A DNA stretch of 64,000 nucleotides from Gnetum montanum. Lineage: Eukaryota > Streptophyta > Gnetopsida > Gnetales > Gnetaceae. The notes below the pieces were generated by a model. It worked only from the letters and a program-made list of their open reading frames with translations, did no database searches and was not told where the DNA came from. The stretch spans positions 190,431-254,430 of the forward strand of contig MNCI01028376.1 of assembly GCA_015680685.1 (NCBI GenBank). Reading direction: 5' to 3'. Both the position numbers and the translations under genes were made by a program. Below, one piece after another: positions 1 through 11,410 of the stretch. Each line of letters begins with the position of its first letter. Positions within the stretch are counted from its first letter, which is position 1.

Positions 1-949
1 AGACATAGGTCCTAGTGCCCCTTACACCTAACCAATCATTCTACTAGCATGTTTCATTTATGATAGAAATTCCCTATTGCTTGAGGATGTAGTTCTAGAT
101 ACATGCTATTGGCTTTATATCTCCTTCATAGACATGTTATTTTCATCATTATATTCTATGTATTACTTAGTAACATCTACCTTGCTACAAGTATATGCGT
201 CACCTACCTTCAAAAAAGAGAAGTTCATTCAGTGACCCTCTGATCATCCTCTTAATGATCAAAATGAGCTAGAGCCTGAAGATATATATTATACTCTATT
301 AGTTTCTTTGTGCCTTTATGGATTTGGGTAGGAGGTATCAGTAGCAAGTATAGGAAGTAGAGTTATTAGGGGAATGGTAGGAGGCATGGAAAGTATAGTT
401 ATAGGCTAGAGATTTTTAGATTAATTGAAAAAAAAAACTATTCATGAACTAATAGCTATTTTGGGGTATTATGATTGAATTGCAAAGTTTGCTAGCATAG
501 GGAGCACATTTTGATATGTAACAGAATTATAGAATTTACAAGTAATTGTGGTATAACTGATTTTTGAATATATTGGAATTGTTTACATTAGGATGGATGA
601 AAGTAAAGTTGTTAGGGTAATTATGAAATTGAAACTAGTTTATTAACATTTGTAGATTAAAAAGATCTTTTGACATATAGTGCATTCATGTCATGAAGAA
701 TAAAACTAACTCAACAATGTGGCTAACCACTACAATATGTATAAAAAGAATCATACAAATTGTTAGTAGTAATATTATATTTCTACCTCAAATGATTAGT
801 CACATGACAACCGAGAGAAACATGCTACTCATCCTAAAAGGCTTCAAATCTACATAATAAACATGTACACTTTTCCCTTACCATATGAATCCATCTTCCA
901 CTTTCAATCCTTAGATGATGTGAACTCAAACATAGCCTACTAAGAAAAC
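1..949. other. AT-rich sequence, nothing assigned
   Basis: No convincing ORF, repeat or RNA gene is visible. All frames are broken by frequent stops, and no retroelement protein motif was recognised by eye. Confidence 0.4.
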
Positions 950-1690
950 TATGAGCTTGAATTAGAATATTAACCATAAGATACTAGATTGTTAAATCTA
1001 CAGAATTATCTCTAATATGCTCCAATTAGAAGTTTTTTATTTCCCTCAATATTTGATCATAACCTTGGTAATACCTAATATTTTACTAACTTCTAAATAT
1101 GTTTAGTATTATTTTGAATTAGCTTTGTTGAGATATTCCAAGTTTTGAGCCATTGTATCCCTTGAAAATACTGGCCTTGTTCTCTTGTACTTTCAAGGAC
1201 TTTTTAAGAAGACTTTGGATGCTTTGATTCTAAGAGTTTTTGACTACAAGCAATAACTTGTCGGTTTCTAGGGGGAAGCAAATCAGACTCCAAAAGCAAC
1301 ATGGAATAAGATGTCAAAGCTTTTACTTTTAATTCATGTAATAAAAAAATATTTTGCACCCTTTCAATAGCCTATTAGTTTTTTGCACTAAGACTTGCTC
1401 CCCACATTGCACACCTATACAATACACTTGGATAAATGATAGGTTGGAAGATTTATTTTTTGACTTGCCAAGCCCAAATTCCTAATGCCTTGCATTTGTT
1501 TTTAATTGTATAGAGAGCTTTAATTCCTCCTACTATTCTTTCTTTGACACATTTATCCCATCTGTAGTTATTTCCATAATGAAGCCCTAAATATCTAAAG
1601 GAGTTCATAATTTCTATTTTGGTAGATTCCAAACTAAAACTAAAATTTATATTTTAGGTATCCCACATCATCATTTTTTTAGTAGAGAGG
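950..1690 (-). pseudogene. LINE (L1-type) ORF2 fragment, C-terminal side of reverse transcriptase
   Basis: Reading the minus strand from about 1690 gives a broken but recognisable plant LINE protein: a block with FRYLGLHYGNN, then RWDKCVKERIVGGIKALY, then a region like YRCAMWGASLSAKN followed by ERVQNIFLLHELKVKA and YSMLLLESDLLPP. This is the stretch after the RT palm in plant L1-type LINEs, where the chain runs R-Y-L-G, then G..KALY, then CAMWG.S and an L-L-E block. Stops and frame changes interrupt it, no endonuclease or YADD segment is present, and the fragment fades below about 1225. It is an old, truncated copy unrelated in composition to the GC-rich LINE at 30-35 kb. Confidence 0.75.
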
Positions 1691-2076
1691 TAGGTTAGTT
1701 TGTTGCAATATTATAAGAATACTATAAGAGGAGTAGGGTAGTACAGGGCATGATATGTTTAGGTTACTTCAAAGAAACTATTTATAAAATATTAATTATT
1801 AGACACCATAAACATGATAGTACTTTTACTAAGATTTTTAATCCTTGATACTTCAAGAGTGACATGAGATATATTTCATTTGAGAAGTGACATGAGGTGT
1901 TTCATTTTGGAAGTGAGATAACTGAAAACTCACGGATAGGCCTTGGGCCCTTGGCCAACTAGCACCTTACCATAGTAATTATGCATGTATTGAAAAGAAG
2001 TCAAAGATTAGCTGGGCAACGACTAAACTATAAGGATTATTAACCACAGCACATCGAAGCTGCAAAGCTGAGATTC
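1691..2076. other. Intergenic, nothing assigned
   Basis: Short AT-rich stretch between the LINE scrap and the 3' side of the cysteine-rich peptide gene. No feature recognised. Confidence 0.4.
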
Positions 2077-2082
2077 TTTATT
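2077..2082 (-). promoter_or_regulatory. Canonical poly(A) signal AATAAA of the cysteine-rich peptide gene
   Basis: The plus strand reads TTTATT, so the minus strand carries AATAAA about 190 bases past the stop codon at 2272. It is the nearest canonical signal downstream and gives a plausible 3' UTR length. Confidence 0.5.
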
Positions 2083-2101
2083 ATAAAATGCTATCAACCA
2101 T

Positions 2102-2223
2102 ACATAGCGAAGCTTATTACATGGACAAGCAGCTAGTCCTCCACTGCTGCCTAAATACTCCGTGGACAAGCAACAAGCTAACAACATCACCACCGATCCA
2201 ATCGTAACATAGCGAAGCTTATT
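2102..2223. repeat. Perfect 17-bp direct repeat in the 3' UTR region
   Basis: The 17-mer ACATAGCGAAGCTTATT is present exactly at 2102-2118 and 2207-2223. A second short word, TGGACAAGCA, occurs near 2122 and 2163. The spacing suggests a small local duplication that has partly decayed inside the 3' UTR of the adjacent gene. Confidence 0.7.
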
Positions 2224-2271
2224 CCACCATTAAAAAGTTACGCTTAAGAAATTGCGGTTGTTACAGTATCC

Positions 2272-2604
2272 TCAAGGAATTGGCGTGTAGCACAAACAGC
2301 GGGGGCAATTATGCAGGTTCAGGCAGCCTGGATTGCATATATTATCACTGGGAGGGCACTCCCAATACCAGCCAGGATGAGGATACGGGGGACATAAAAC
2401 AGTAGTACATTCCAGAGGCATGCATAGTACACTATAATCTTCAGGCGGCTGCTGCATGTTCGGTGCTTGTGCCTGTGCCTGTGCCTGTACCTGTAACCGT
2501 GCTTCTACTGTTTTTGTTGGTGCTGTTGCTAAAAGCAGTAGCATTGCAACCACTGAGAGCATCTTCATCTTCATCTTCATGTTCTTCATGCCATCCATTT
2601 CCAT
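2272..2604 (-). CDS. Small secreted cysteine-rich peptide (110 aa), family not recognised
   Basis: Intact ATG-to-stop ORF with the start context AAGAATGG. Residues 1-15 are Met/Lys-rich with a KM repeat. Residues about 15-36 form a hydrophobic signal peptide (LSVVAMLLLLATAP) with a likely cleavage after VEA. A QA dipeptide repeat follows, then a mature region of about 55 residues with nine cysteines, including the end HNCPRCLCYTPIP, and several Pro/Trp/Tyr residues. This layout fits an apoplastic or vacuolar cysteine-rich peptide of the defence or signalling type, but I do not recognise the spacing as defensin, thionin, Bowman-Birk or nsLTP. The odd cysteine count means one would be unpaired or make a dimer. 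A TATA box lies 81 bases upstream and an AATAAA about 190 bases downstream, which supports a real single-exon gene. The KM and QA tracts sit on trinucleotide and hexanucleotide repeats and may vary in length. Confidence 0.7.
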   Translation of the reverse strand: MEMDGMKNMKMKMKMLSVVAMLLLLATAPTKTVEARLQVQAQAQAQAPNMQQPPEDYSVLCMPLECTTVLCPPYPHPGWYWECPPSDNICNPGCLNLHNCPRCLCYTPIP

Positions 2605-2684
2605 TCTTGAAGTCTGCGTCTGTTCATCAACAACTACTTCAGATTTAACTGCTTTTTGTGCGTTTTCTTATGGGTTTTCGTCTC

Positions 2685-2694
2685 TTTATATATA
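2685..2694 (-). promoter_or_regulatory. TATA box of the cysteine-rich peptide gene
   Basis: The minus strand reads CTATATATAAAG here, a strong plant TATA box, about 80 bases before the ATG at 2604. This implies a 5' leader of roughly 50 bases. Confidence 0.65.
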
Positions 2695-2699
2695 GTAAT

Positions 2700-5693
2700 G
2701 CAATTCCGTTTGTCATTTCTGGAGTGGTGGATAATTGAGTTCGTCCGAGGAATGTGTAGACACCTATGCATCAAAAGAATATGATTCGTGGAAGCGAGGA
2801 ATCCAGGATTCGTGATTCTGAACGTGTTTGGGTACGTGTGCCTGAAGAAAAAGTCGGGACAGGTTCGTAGTTGGGGACTTGATAGAAAAAATTTAAATAT
2901 ATTAGTTTTTTCTAAAAATTAAATCTCATGTATCATAAAAAAGCATTGTAGAATATAGAACAAGTACAATGTAAATCCAAAATATTGTTAATGCTTAATT
3001 TCACAGAAGATTGCAATATTACCATTACACTGAAGCAAGAAAATTTGCAAAGGCATGGAGGGCATCCAATCCATTTTCTTACTCAAGAGCCATAATCTGC
3101 CTAAACATATAATTTTTGCAACAACCAAAATGACAGCAATAAAATGAAACCCTTTTGTTACTCAATCCAATCTTTTTTAAAATGAAATTAAGCCTCAAGC
3201 CTGAACCAAATTTATAACAAAATCACTTTTGCTAATACTTTTGTTCAACGATGACATGTAAGTAGTGCCATAGGGCCATGTTGAAGACAACCACATTATA
3301 AGAAGATACAACTTAACTAAACTAGGCATAGCTAAGTAACTCACTTCACCTATGGTAATTGAAAACCTTTTGAACAAGGAAAAACTTTTGAACAAGGAGA
3401 AATTAGCACTGGTCATGATGAAGGGGAAAGTAAAAATAGAGCACCATGAGATTGTATATGGCCATTGGCCATGTGCCGGTGGGGTTGGTTGGCCCATAAG
3501 TAAACAAATTTAAAAAAAAAAGTTGAACAAACATCCATCCGGCATCGTGTTCATGACTATGACCTATGACGATGACCCTGTTTTGTTTTTTCTTTTTTCA
3601 GCAGAGCAGAGATATGACAAAAATAGCAAGAACCAGCAATAATGACCCATAAACACCCGTGAATGCTGGCAGAACCTTTGACGCTCCCAAAGGCCAATCA
3701 ATGCTAATGCAATGTTTACCTCGCAGGCCCCGTTCCAAACTTGATTTCTGTATGGACCCAAACTTGGCCCTTCGGCCTTCGGTTACGGAAGTAGCACTTT
3801 TGTGATTTGCCTGTCTGTTTATCCATTCGTACTCCCTGTTTTCTGTGGTCTGTGTCATGCCGATGCCATGAATCTTGATTGCTTGCTGGCCACTTTAAGG
3901 GAAGATTCAGCGCAGGAGAAGATAAATATAATTTTAATGCACAATGCAGACATCGAGAAAAAGGCAATAATAATATGAGGCAAAGCAAGGCGATCATTTC
4001 AGTATGTACAGATCCGGACAAAAGTTTTTTGGAAATTATGAAACACGTAACAGATTTAATGCGCTTCTGTACGTGCTACCGAATCCGAAAATTTATCTGG
4101 AATCGCGAATCTCCGGCGCATACGCTCATCATGGGAATCACCTTTGCATGGCAAAGTTTCCAACTGCACTAATGATTTTCTGACGAACAGGACCTGGAAT
4201 AGGTTCATGAAATATTGCACTCCCGAAAGAACTGGCGCAGTCAGTAATTGAAACACTGAAAATTTTGCAGCTCTTATCCCTTCAATTTTTTTTTAGCAAA
4301 AGAATATGAGGCACCTGTTCAGTATCTCTCATGATAGTCGAGACAGACGTCTTTTGTTGAGCCTTCCGGGGCCTATTTCCTCTCGTTGGTTGTATTGGGG
4401 CTCAAATTTGCTGCTGTCTTTCTGCAAGATGGCATGCAATTTGTCATTTAAGCATTTTCTAAATCTGAAATTTATAAGTACAAGTATTGTGCAAGTACGA
4501 TTAATGCACTTTACATTCTGACTTTAAATTATAAGAAACATTCGAACCCTTAACATATTTCAAACTAGCACAAATTGACTTGGCTTCGCGGAAAGGTGTC
4601 TTCTGTAAAAGCACTGATGAGGTCGCCCGTAGTTATAACATAGCTGAGCTCAAAAGCTTGCTATACCTCAACTCGTAAGCTTGTATTGAAGAGCCATTTT
4701 CTATTATGCCTATGTTTAAAGTCTAGCTGCAACCGGTAAAGAAATCATGTAAAATCTATACAAAAAATCAAAAACAATGAAAAATTAAAAAAGAAAATCA
4801 ACATTTAATTTAGAATGAACCTAGATTATTTTAATCAACAAGCCCTTTTTTATCATGAGAACCTCCTAATTTCTTGTAAACCTATCATTCTAATTATTGT
4901 ATTTAGGATAACATAACAGTCATTAGCATTCCTATCTTTAGCTTCATCTTCTTTAAGAACTTGTTGAAGACCATTAAACATGTATTATCTCTTTAAGCAA
5001 GTTCATAATAAAAGGATTGGTGAAGTCTCACTGCTATCCTCACTTTTTAATGCTTAAAACCTATACATTGCTTCTATGATAGTTTCCTTGACACTTTCTC
5101 TAAATTAACATAGTACAAGGTACATTTCAAGGTCCCAGACACTAAGCCAAAAAGAGGGAACTTTGTGTAGAGTATAAGTCGAGATGTTTTTTCAAAAGGG
5201 AACATTAAATTATGTTCATTAAATTGCACTTCCCTATGTTATATCACTTGAACTATAATTAAACTTCATATGTTACTTTTATAATTACCTTTATAACTTA
5301 CATAGAATTCAAGATGAACTAGTTCAAATGGTTAACTCCAAAAATCTAACCCATCAAAAGGCCTTGTTTTGAGGATAGAGAGTTTAAAGGGATGTAGAAT
5401 TAATCTAATCTATGCTACTTATTTAAATTATCATATGGTTAATTAAACTAAACTTAAATAGATTTATTTTATGATATCTATATGAAGATCTTAAGAGTTT
5501 ATTAAAATTAATTTAATGTTAGTCATATAATAATTCTATATCTTTGATTAATTCATTAAAATTAAAGGGCAACTCATTCATCACTTGGAGCTAGTAGTAA
5601 TTAAAATTTTCACTTGTCAAAAATCATTACATAATATTTATGTTTATGTAATTGGAAGTAAAAGTATGTATTACATCCTTTACAAGATCCTAC
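2700..5693. other. Upstream flank and AT-rich spacer, nothing firmly assigned
   Basis: 2.7-4.7 kb is somewhat richer in GC than its surroundings and holds several ORFs of 60-100 codons, including a minus-strand one at 3195-3497. None has a recognisable domain, codon pattern or promoter. 4.7-5.69 kb is strongly AT-rich and empty up to the target duplication of element B. Confidence 0.35.
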
Positions 5694-5698
5694 ATATT
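5694..5698. repeat. Target-site duplication (ATATT), left side of element B
   Basis: ATATT abuts the LTR terminus at 5699. The identical ATATT lies at 24176-24180 next to the other LTR. Five bases is the usual length for LTR retrotransposon integration. Confidence 0.8.
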
Positions 5699-6570
5699 TG
5701 ATGAGTGGTGGAGTATCCAACACCCAACCATGTGAGATACAAGTGTTCACACATGATCTCGATCGAATTTAGTAGACAAGGCAATGTGATTATGCAAATA
5801 ATTGGTTAGAGTTCATGATTGTTGTCTTCCCATGTGAGCTAGTAAAGACAATGCATATGGTTTAACTCACGATGTGGTATATGATAGATGATGTTGTATT
5901 GGCCATTGGGCTCATAGCTATCATGAAGTAAATATAGTAGTTTCTAAATTTAAGTGTTGGTAAACAAATCTAATCTAGCCTATGTGATGAGCATCTAGTC
6001 CTAACCTTCCATTCATACCTTGGACTTCATGTAACTACTATTGGGATTACCAAGTACCACACTACTAGGTGTACCAAGTGATAGTATTACTAGGTTACCA
6101 AGTAGCTACACTTAAGTGCTCAAGGTCAATCATACTCATTCTACTTAACAATAGTAATTATAAAATGCATTGAAAGTAAATCATTGACTAATGAAAACAT
6201 TAAACATTAAGCTAAGTGAAAAAATAAACACTAAGTGATGTTGCAATGATGTAGAGTAATCTCAATCTTTATTTTCAGTCATGCAATGTGTCCAAGCACA
6301 TTACACTTGAATAAAGACTCTGTTCACTTACAAGACATCACACTGCAGGCATACACTACTAAATACTAAGTACTAAAATCAAGCAAACAAATTGACAAAG
6401 TTTAGCTACTATGGGATGAATACCTTCTTAGATGGTGCACCTAAGTGTTGTATTTATAAGTCTCGTACATGTCAGTGATATTAGATATTCAACATCGTAG
6501 CATGGGCTCTAATATCGAGGATCCAATATCAAATGCCCAATATCGTAGCTTACAAAGCTATGATTTATCT
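5699..6570 (-). repeat. 3' LTR of element B
   Basis: About 872 bp, closely similar along its length to 23316-24175 and, in reverse, to 14898-15750. The U5 end is TG at 5699 on the plus strand. The U3 start at 6570 should be TG but the T has mutated. TATAAATA lies at 6451-6458 (minus), preceded by several ATATCG-type motifs at about 6475-6550. Confidence 0.85.
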
Positions 6571-6580
6571 TACCCCCACA
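6571..6580 (-). promoter_or_regulatory. Polypurine tract of element B
   Basis: The minus strand reads TGTGGGGGTA directly before the U3 end of the 3' LTR, the expected site of plus-strand priming. The preceding sequence on the same strand (CTCGAGGATGAGTTTTCAG) matches the equivalent region of copy A (CTTGAGGACAAGTTGTTATT), a word typical of gypsy elements upstream of the PPT. Confidence 0.7.
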
Positions 6581-6765
6581 ATTGACTGAAAACTCATCCT
6601 CGAGTTAAAAAAACAAAATGAGGATAGAGAAGGTACATTAACACAACATTGAATGTTATATACATGACTCATAAATGCCATAGTGGAGTTGAAAAATATG
6701 ACACATTTCATGATATGACAACTTTACAAAACAAAGAACAAAATTTGGCAAAGCTTGATGTAGTC

Positions 6766-7619
6766 TTAAGTTATTCCAGGTGGCATTGGCTCTTTCATTG
6801 GTTGCTTTCCCTTATCATCAGGCTTTTGAAATTTATATCAATTTAGAAGCACTTGAATTTTTTCTTCTTCTATTTTGGAATTGTGCATTACCCATACTAA
6901 TGAACCAATCTTTGATGGAGTTGGCATGTCCCATGGGCATGACAACTATGGAAACATTTTGTTTACTTTGACATACTAGGTTACAAATTTCCTTCTTTCT
7001 TCCTCAAATTCTCCAGCCTTTTCTCTTAACTCATAGTTTGATAGTCTTTTGGTTAGGTTTGCTACTACATATTTTTGCCCATGATAGCCATCCTTCACTA
7101 TTTCTATTTCTAAGTTTGCTACTTGGAGTTTTTACATAGCATATTTTTGGTCTGCAAACTCTTTTTCATATAAGGCATAGGTGGCTTCTACTTACTATTC
7201 TAGCTCATTTCTAGGCCTACTTGTTGTTAACATGGTTAATTAACATAACAAAGGTTTGCTAATGCCACACATTCTTTCAAGTCCTCTATTTATAAGTCTT
7301 TATTTTTCACTTCCATTTGATATGTGTTGATCATGTTGTCTAAGATGGGTTGCCAATCAAGATTTTGTGCTGCAATAGAACTGATTTTGGCCTTTGTCAT
7401 CTAGATCTCTTTCTCATTTATCTACTTGTACATGCCCACTTGATCTTAAAATTTTTCTTTGAGCCTCTCATGCTTCTTTGCTTCATTCTATCATGCACTA
7501 ATTTCAATTCTTGATTTCTGTTTAACAGCACATACCTCCTCCATAGAGAGGGTTCTATTTTCTCTTGTGAGGTGGCTCATATCTTGGTTAACCCTCATTA
7601 ATTACTCTCTCAATGGATG
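6766..7619 (-). pseudogene. Element B extra ORF, C-terminal part (severed by copy A)
   Basis: On the minus strand this matches 13870-14700 of copy A. Both contain GAGAAAATAGAACCCTCT, and both end with a block holding CCCATGGGA and CCAACTCCATCAAA. The encoded part is Lys/Glu/Gln-rich and helical-looking, as expected for a coiled-coil tail, and ends at TAA (6766-6768). Several stops are present. Copy A sits directly upstream of it, so the ORF continues at 15756. Confidence 0.75.
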
Positions 7620-7624
7620 GATAC
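7620..7624. repeat. Target-site duplication (GATAC), left side of copy A
   Basis: GATAC at 7620-7624 is repeated at 15751-15755, immediately outside the two LTR ends of copy A. Confidence 0.8.
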
Positions 7625-7830
7625 TAATGCATCGTGTTTTTCCAGGCCCCAATATCGAATCCTCGATATCGGGTACGTGATATCGTAGTCTAAGTAACAA
7701 TATCGAATACATGATATCGTGATTCCTATGTAGGCCTATAAATACCACATTCGGGTGCATAAAAAAGAGGGATTTGGTAAGTGTAATTGTAGAGTCTTAT
7801 TGTGAGTATTCAATTCATTTTAGTTACATC
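7625..7830 (+). repeat. 5' LTR of copy A, truncated to U3 and the start of R
   Basis: Matches the first 200 bp of the 3' LTR at 14898 up to the word CAATTCATTT, then diverges. About 650 bp (rest of R and U5) are missing compared with 14898-15750. The first bases are TAATGCATCG where the intact family starts TGATGAAT, so the terminal TG has mutated. Confidence 0.7.
7651..7744 (+). promoter_or_regulatory. U3 array of RATATCG motifs plus TATA box, copy A 5' LTR
   Basis: AATATCG or GATATCG begins at 7651, 7665, 7679, 7699 and 7713, spaced 14, 14, 20 and 14 bases. TATAAATA follows at 7737-7744. The motif contains the palindrome GATATC. The same spacing recurs in the other LTR, so it is probably the promoter's control region. 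Confidence 0.65.
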
Positions 7831-7914
7831 ATCCAAGATCGCTATAACCAAGCCTTGATGATATATCTTTTAAAAAGAAATTAATTTCAATTAATTCAGA
7901 CAAAATTCACAACA

Positions 7915-9770
7915 ATGTCTCTCTCACAAGACTATGTTAACACAACAACCAATGAGGCAATTCTTTGGAGAACCAATGAAATTAATGATGAAGACGAAGT
8001 TTGGAGTACTCAATCTTATGCAGGGGTCTCCTATGTACATAAATAAAGACAACATCGTCCCAAATCACAAACTCATAACCTACCTAGTGATGATGAATCC
8101 CTATTGGCCACTAAGAGCCTAATGCATATAGAAGAAGCTGTTTAAATATCCCACAAGCATCACAAGGAAAGTTGTCTACCTAGGCTTGATTTAAACAACT
8201 TTCCCAAGTTTTCAAGAGGCTATGATTTAGATCTGCAAGATCATTTACAAGCCTTCCATGATGCCTATGTATAGAACAATATTGATAATGGGTGGAAAAA
8301 ACTTAAGCTCTTCCCTATGACACTCTTTGGCCAAGCAAAAGTATGGTACAGGTCCTTAAAATCAAAATCAATTCGATGTTGGCTGACAATGGTAAAACTC
8401 TCCACTGAAAGATACCAAACCTATGTAAGAGTGTTAGCCTTGAGGAAACAAATACAAGAGTGGAAACAAGCACAACATGAACCCTTGGACATGGCTTAGA
8501 AAGATATTACTCTTTGTTAAAAAAATGCCCAGGTCATGGGTTCTCCAAGGAAAGGCTAATGTACCACATCATGCATGGGCTCCATAATGAAACAAGGGAG
8601 ACCTTGGGGATGTATGCCTTAGGTCAACTATATGAACTACGAACCCACTAATTCTAAGAGCTTATTAAGTAGGTAGCAAAAGAAGAAGGAGAAATAGCTA
8701 AATGGGAGAATGTTGAAAACTCTCAATAGGACCAAAATCTTAAAATAGAAAAGGTCCATGATAATGAAAAGGAGAAATCAACTCACCTCAAGGAGGTGAA
8801 ATCATCTTTGCCAATACTATAATCACTAGACAAGATTGAGGCAACGATCAATAAGATAATGGATTGGGTACATGAAAAATGTGAAGAATATGCCAACATT
8901 ATTAGAGGTAGAACCATGATGAACCAAGAAATAAGATAGAACATCATTAGACAATCAAAAAGTAGGGTTGAAGAAAATAAGGATAAGAGCTCAACTACAA
9001 ATCACCCGTATCAATGTAACATTTGCTTGTATGATCAGCCCAAAGGTCAATGCCCAATATTGTAACATTTACATGAGTGTTGGGGAGGAATGTTACATCC
9101 AACTTTGGTACAAAAATATCATGTTCAACCATAGTGGAAAAAATCCCAGTCGTGGGAGAGGCCGCTGTCAAACTGGTCACACCCTTCATACCATCCAAAC
9201 CCAAGTGCTTATCAAGTTTAGCATCCTATTTTCCCAACTGTGTCAACCTCCTCTACTTCATCGCATCATTATCATTCTTTCGAGTACTATCTACCCATGT
9301 CCTCTCCAACAAGATCACCACCTCATGTTCCTTATACTTCTCCTTACTCTCAATATTCTCATCCTTCACCTCCTTCTACATCGCCACCAATAGTACCAAA
9401 AGGTTTTACACCATAGCACCAACCCACAAACGTTACTTATGTTTCTACTATCAACAGTAGTGGAGGTCCTTTACAATGTTGAAAGCATCCTTTCTTTAGG
9501 CATGACCATAGAAAGAGACAACATGGTTTCAAAACCACTGCATCCTCCAACCCAACACAAGTTTAATGCTATGATGCATCTACCTCTTCAAACTCAATAC
9601 CCCTTTCTACCTTATTAGGGCCATCAATTAATACTCCAACCACCATGCAGCCCAATAAATATAACCACATAGGGAGATATATTGATCCTTGCATACCATC
9701 TTACGGTCACGGGTGCCATAGTGGGTTAACTCCTTATCAATTAACCATATCTTATAATTTTCCCCACTAT
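7915..9770 (+). pseudogene. Gag polyprotein remnant of copy A
   Basis: Starts ATG TCT CTC TCA CAA (MSLSQDYVN). After several stops comes a gypsy gag core: FPKFSRGYDL, DHLQAFHDAY, then KKLKLFPMTLFGQAKVWYRS (about 8195-8360), ALRKQIQEWKQ, and CPGHGFSKERLMYHIMHGLH (about 8530-8590) with KEEGEIAKWENVENS. A cysteine motif C-X2-C-X8-C-X4-H lies at 9015-9068. It replaces the usual CCHC knuckle, and an in-frame stop falls inside it. The C-terminal part is rich in Ser, Pro, Tyr and His. Gag would form the particle that packages the element RNA. The same layout is seen in element B. At least ten stops and frame changes make it non-functional. Confidence 0.8.
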
Positions 9771-9939
9771 GCCTGATTTAATCAAGTGTGTGAACCCCAA
9801 TTTGGGTACATTCCAACCACCGCATCAAAGGACACCTAGTGGTTTGGATATGATTAGACTCTAATGTTTCCAAAATGCTTGGATCCAAATTTTTCATTTA
9901 TTAATTCTAGCCATACTCAAAGGATTAGTTATGGGGAAT

Positions 9940-10640
9940 ATCCTCTATTATAACAAGCAGAATTAGTAAATGTTTTTCCTTTAATTTTACAAGTTTTTGT
10001 TTTCTAGTTTTTCATCTTTCAATTTATTGTTTTATATTTTTATTTGTTGTTTTATCTTTTTATGGGTAATCTCATCTATGAATAAAAAACTCATGTGACT
10101 CGTTGGTTGAGGTGTTGTTCTATGCTATCAAGTCTTAGGTGATTACTTATTTGGACAGTGAGCCCACAACATCCACCCACCCATTCTAATAATAAGAGGT
10201 TCTACTCTGGGAACAATGATATTCTTGTCATTATGAAAACTTAAAGTAATTTGGTGCTCATCCTACTTGGAGAAAACAATGATAGATTAAGAAGGAATGG
10301 CTAGGGTGTGACATCAAGGGGACTTGTGGATTCTCTTTGGTGACATTTATAAGAGCTATCATGCAACTTGGTTATACCAAGATCCTTGTAGATCTAACAA
10401 AAAATGGGAGTAAGAGTAATAAAGGCACTCAATAAAGAAACTCAATGCTATTCTGGGAGTCCCACTGGAAAGACATGTACCCATGCCTGAAGGTTGGTAG
10501 CTTTTCCAGATCACTTTTGGGAAAGACAAAGTGCAAAAGTGACTAGAAGAAGAAAAGAGAGAGAGAGAGAGAGAAGTGAAGAAAAAAAAAAGAGAGAAAG
10601 AAAAGAATGAAGGAAAACATAAAGAAAAGATCAAGAAGAA
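9940..10640 (+). other. Noncoding spacer of copy A with T-rich and GA-rich tracts
   Basis: A T-rich tract (about 9960-10070) follows gag, and a GAGA-repeat purine tract lies at about 10555-10640. Element B has an equivalent T-rich tract on its own coding strand at 19530-19712, so this composition is an inherited part of the family. Around 10160-10480 the spacer is strongly conserved with 19050-19420 of B, even though no ORF is seen. Confidence 0.55.
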
Positions 10641-11410
10641 TGTGCCACAAAGAAATTCCAAATCACTCCTCCCTTGCACAAAACACCAAGTGATTGTACG
10701 CCTTGTTGTCATGGTACTCTTATGGTTGCCCATCATTGAATGAAATAATGCGATGTCATTGATTGGAAGAATGGACTTGGTCTTGATTTTAGAGTGATGG
10801 GATAATGACACATTAATCATTTCCTACACTCAGGATTCATTGTGCCCTAGGTTAGTTATCTCATGTCCTAATCTCTACAATCCCTTCTATGATTTTCCTC
10901 ATCTCATTGTTCATGTATTTTTGACTTGTGTCTTGTGTAGCATCGAATTCATACCTCATCATAGTGGTATCTACATGTGTGTGTTTTGTGAAACTGGTGT
11001 GGATTGCATTTAACCCTTTTAGTACCTACGAACATTTTTAGCTATGGTTATGTAACGGCATGATAGGTAGGAACTTGCTTTAGGGAGGATCCACTTGCGT
11101 AACTTTTGTAATTTGCACTCTTTACACATCACCCCATCATCTTATACCCCTTAGGTATTACATTGCTACAATCATCTTTTTCTTTATCATTATTTTAAAT
11201 TCCAACGTTTCTATGTACTACAACATGTCCTTTTTCCTCATCCTAATCATGCATTTCATTGTCAAATACCACTTCATTACACTTTTGGTGCCTTTCGGTC
11301 TCTTCTATGTTACCCTAGACCTTTCGAATTAACCTTAACTCCTTCATTTTTTACCTTGGAAATTCAAAAATTCATCAATTTTTTCAAGTACTCTATTTTC
11401 AAAGGGACAC

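Noticed and set aside
2456-2695. Plus-strand ORFs over the cysteine-rich peptide gene
   Set aside because: They are shadows of the minus-strand gene; their Cys/Ala or Val/Pro runs come from the QA repeat read backwards, and they lack a promoter.
3195-3497. 100-codon minus-strand ORF
   Set aside because: Hydrophobic and Ser-rich, but no domain, signal, promoter or homologous partner is visible; it is not distinguishable from chance.
9077-9460. 127-codon plus ORF over gag of copy A
   Set aside because: Out of frame with the gag core and zinc motif; low-complexity Ser/Phe/Leu content arises from the Pro/Ser-rich gag end.
10359-10820. 153-codon minus-strand ORF in copy A
   Set aside because: Ser/Phe/Leu runs are the antisense of a GAGA-type purine tract in a conserved noncoding spacer.
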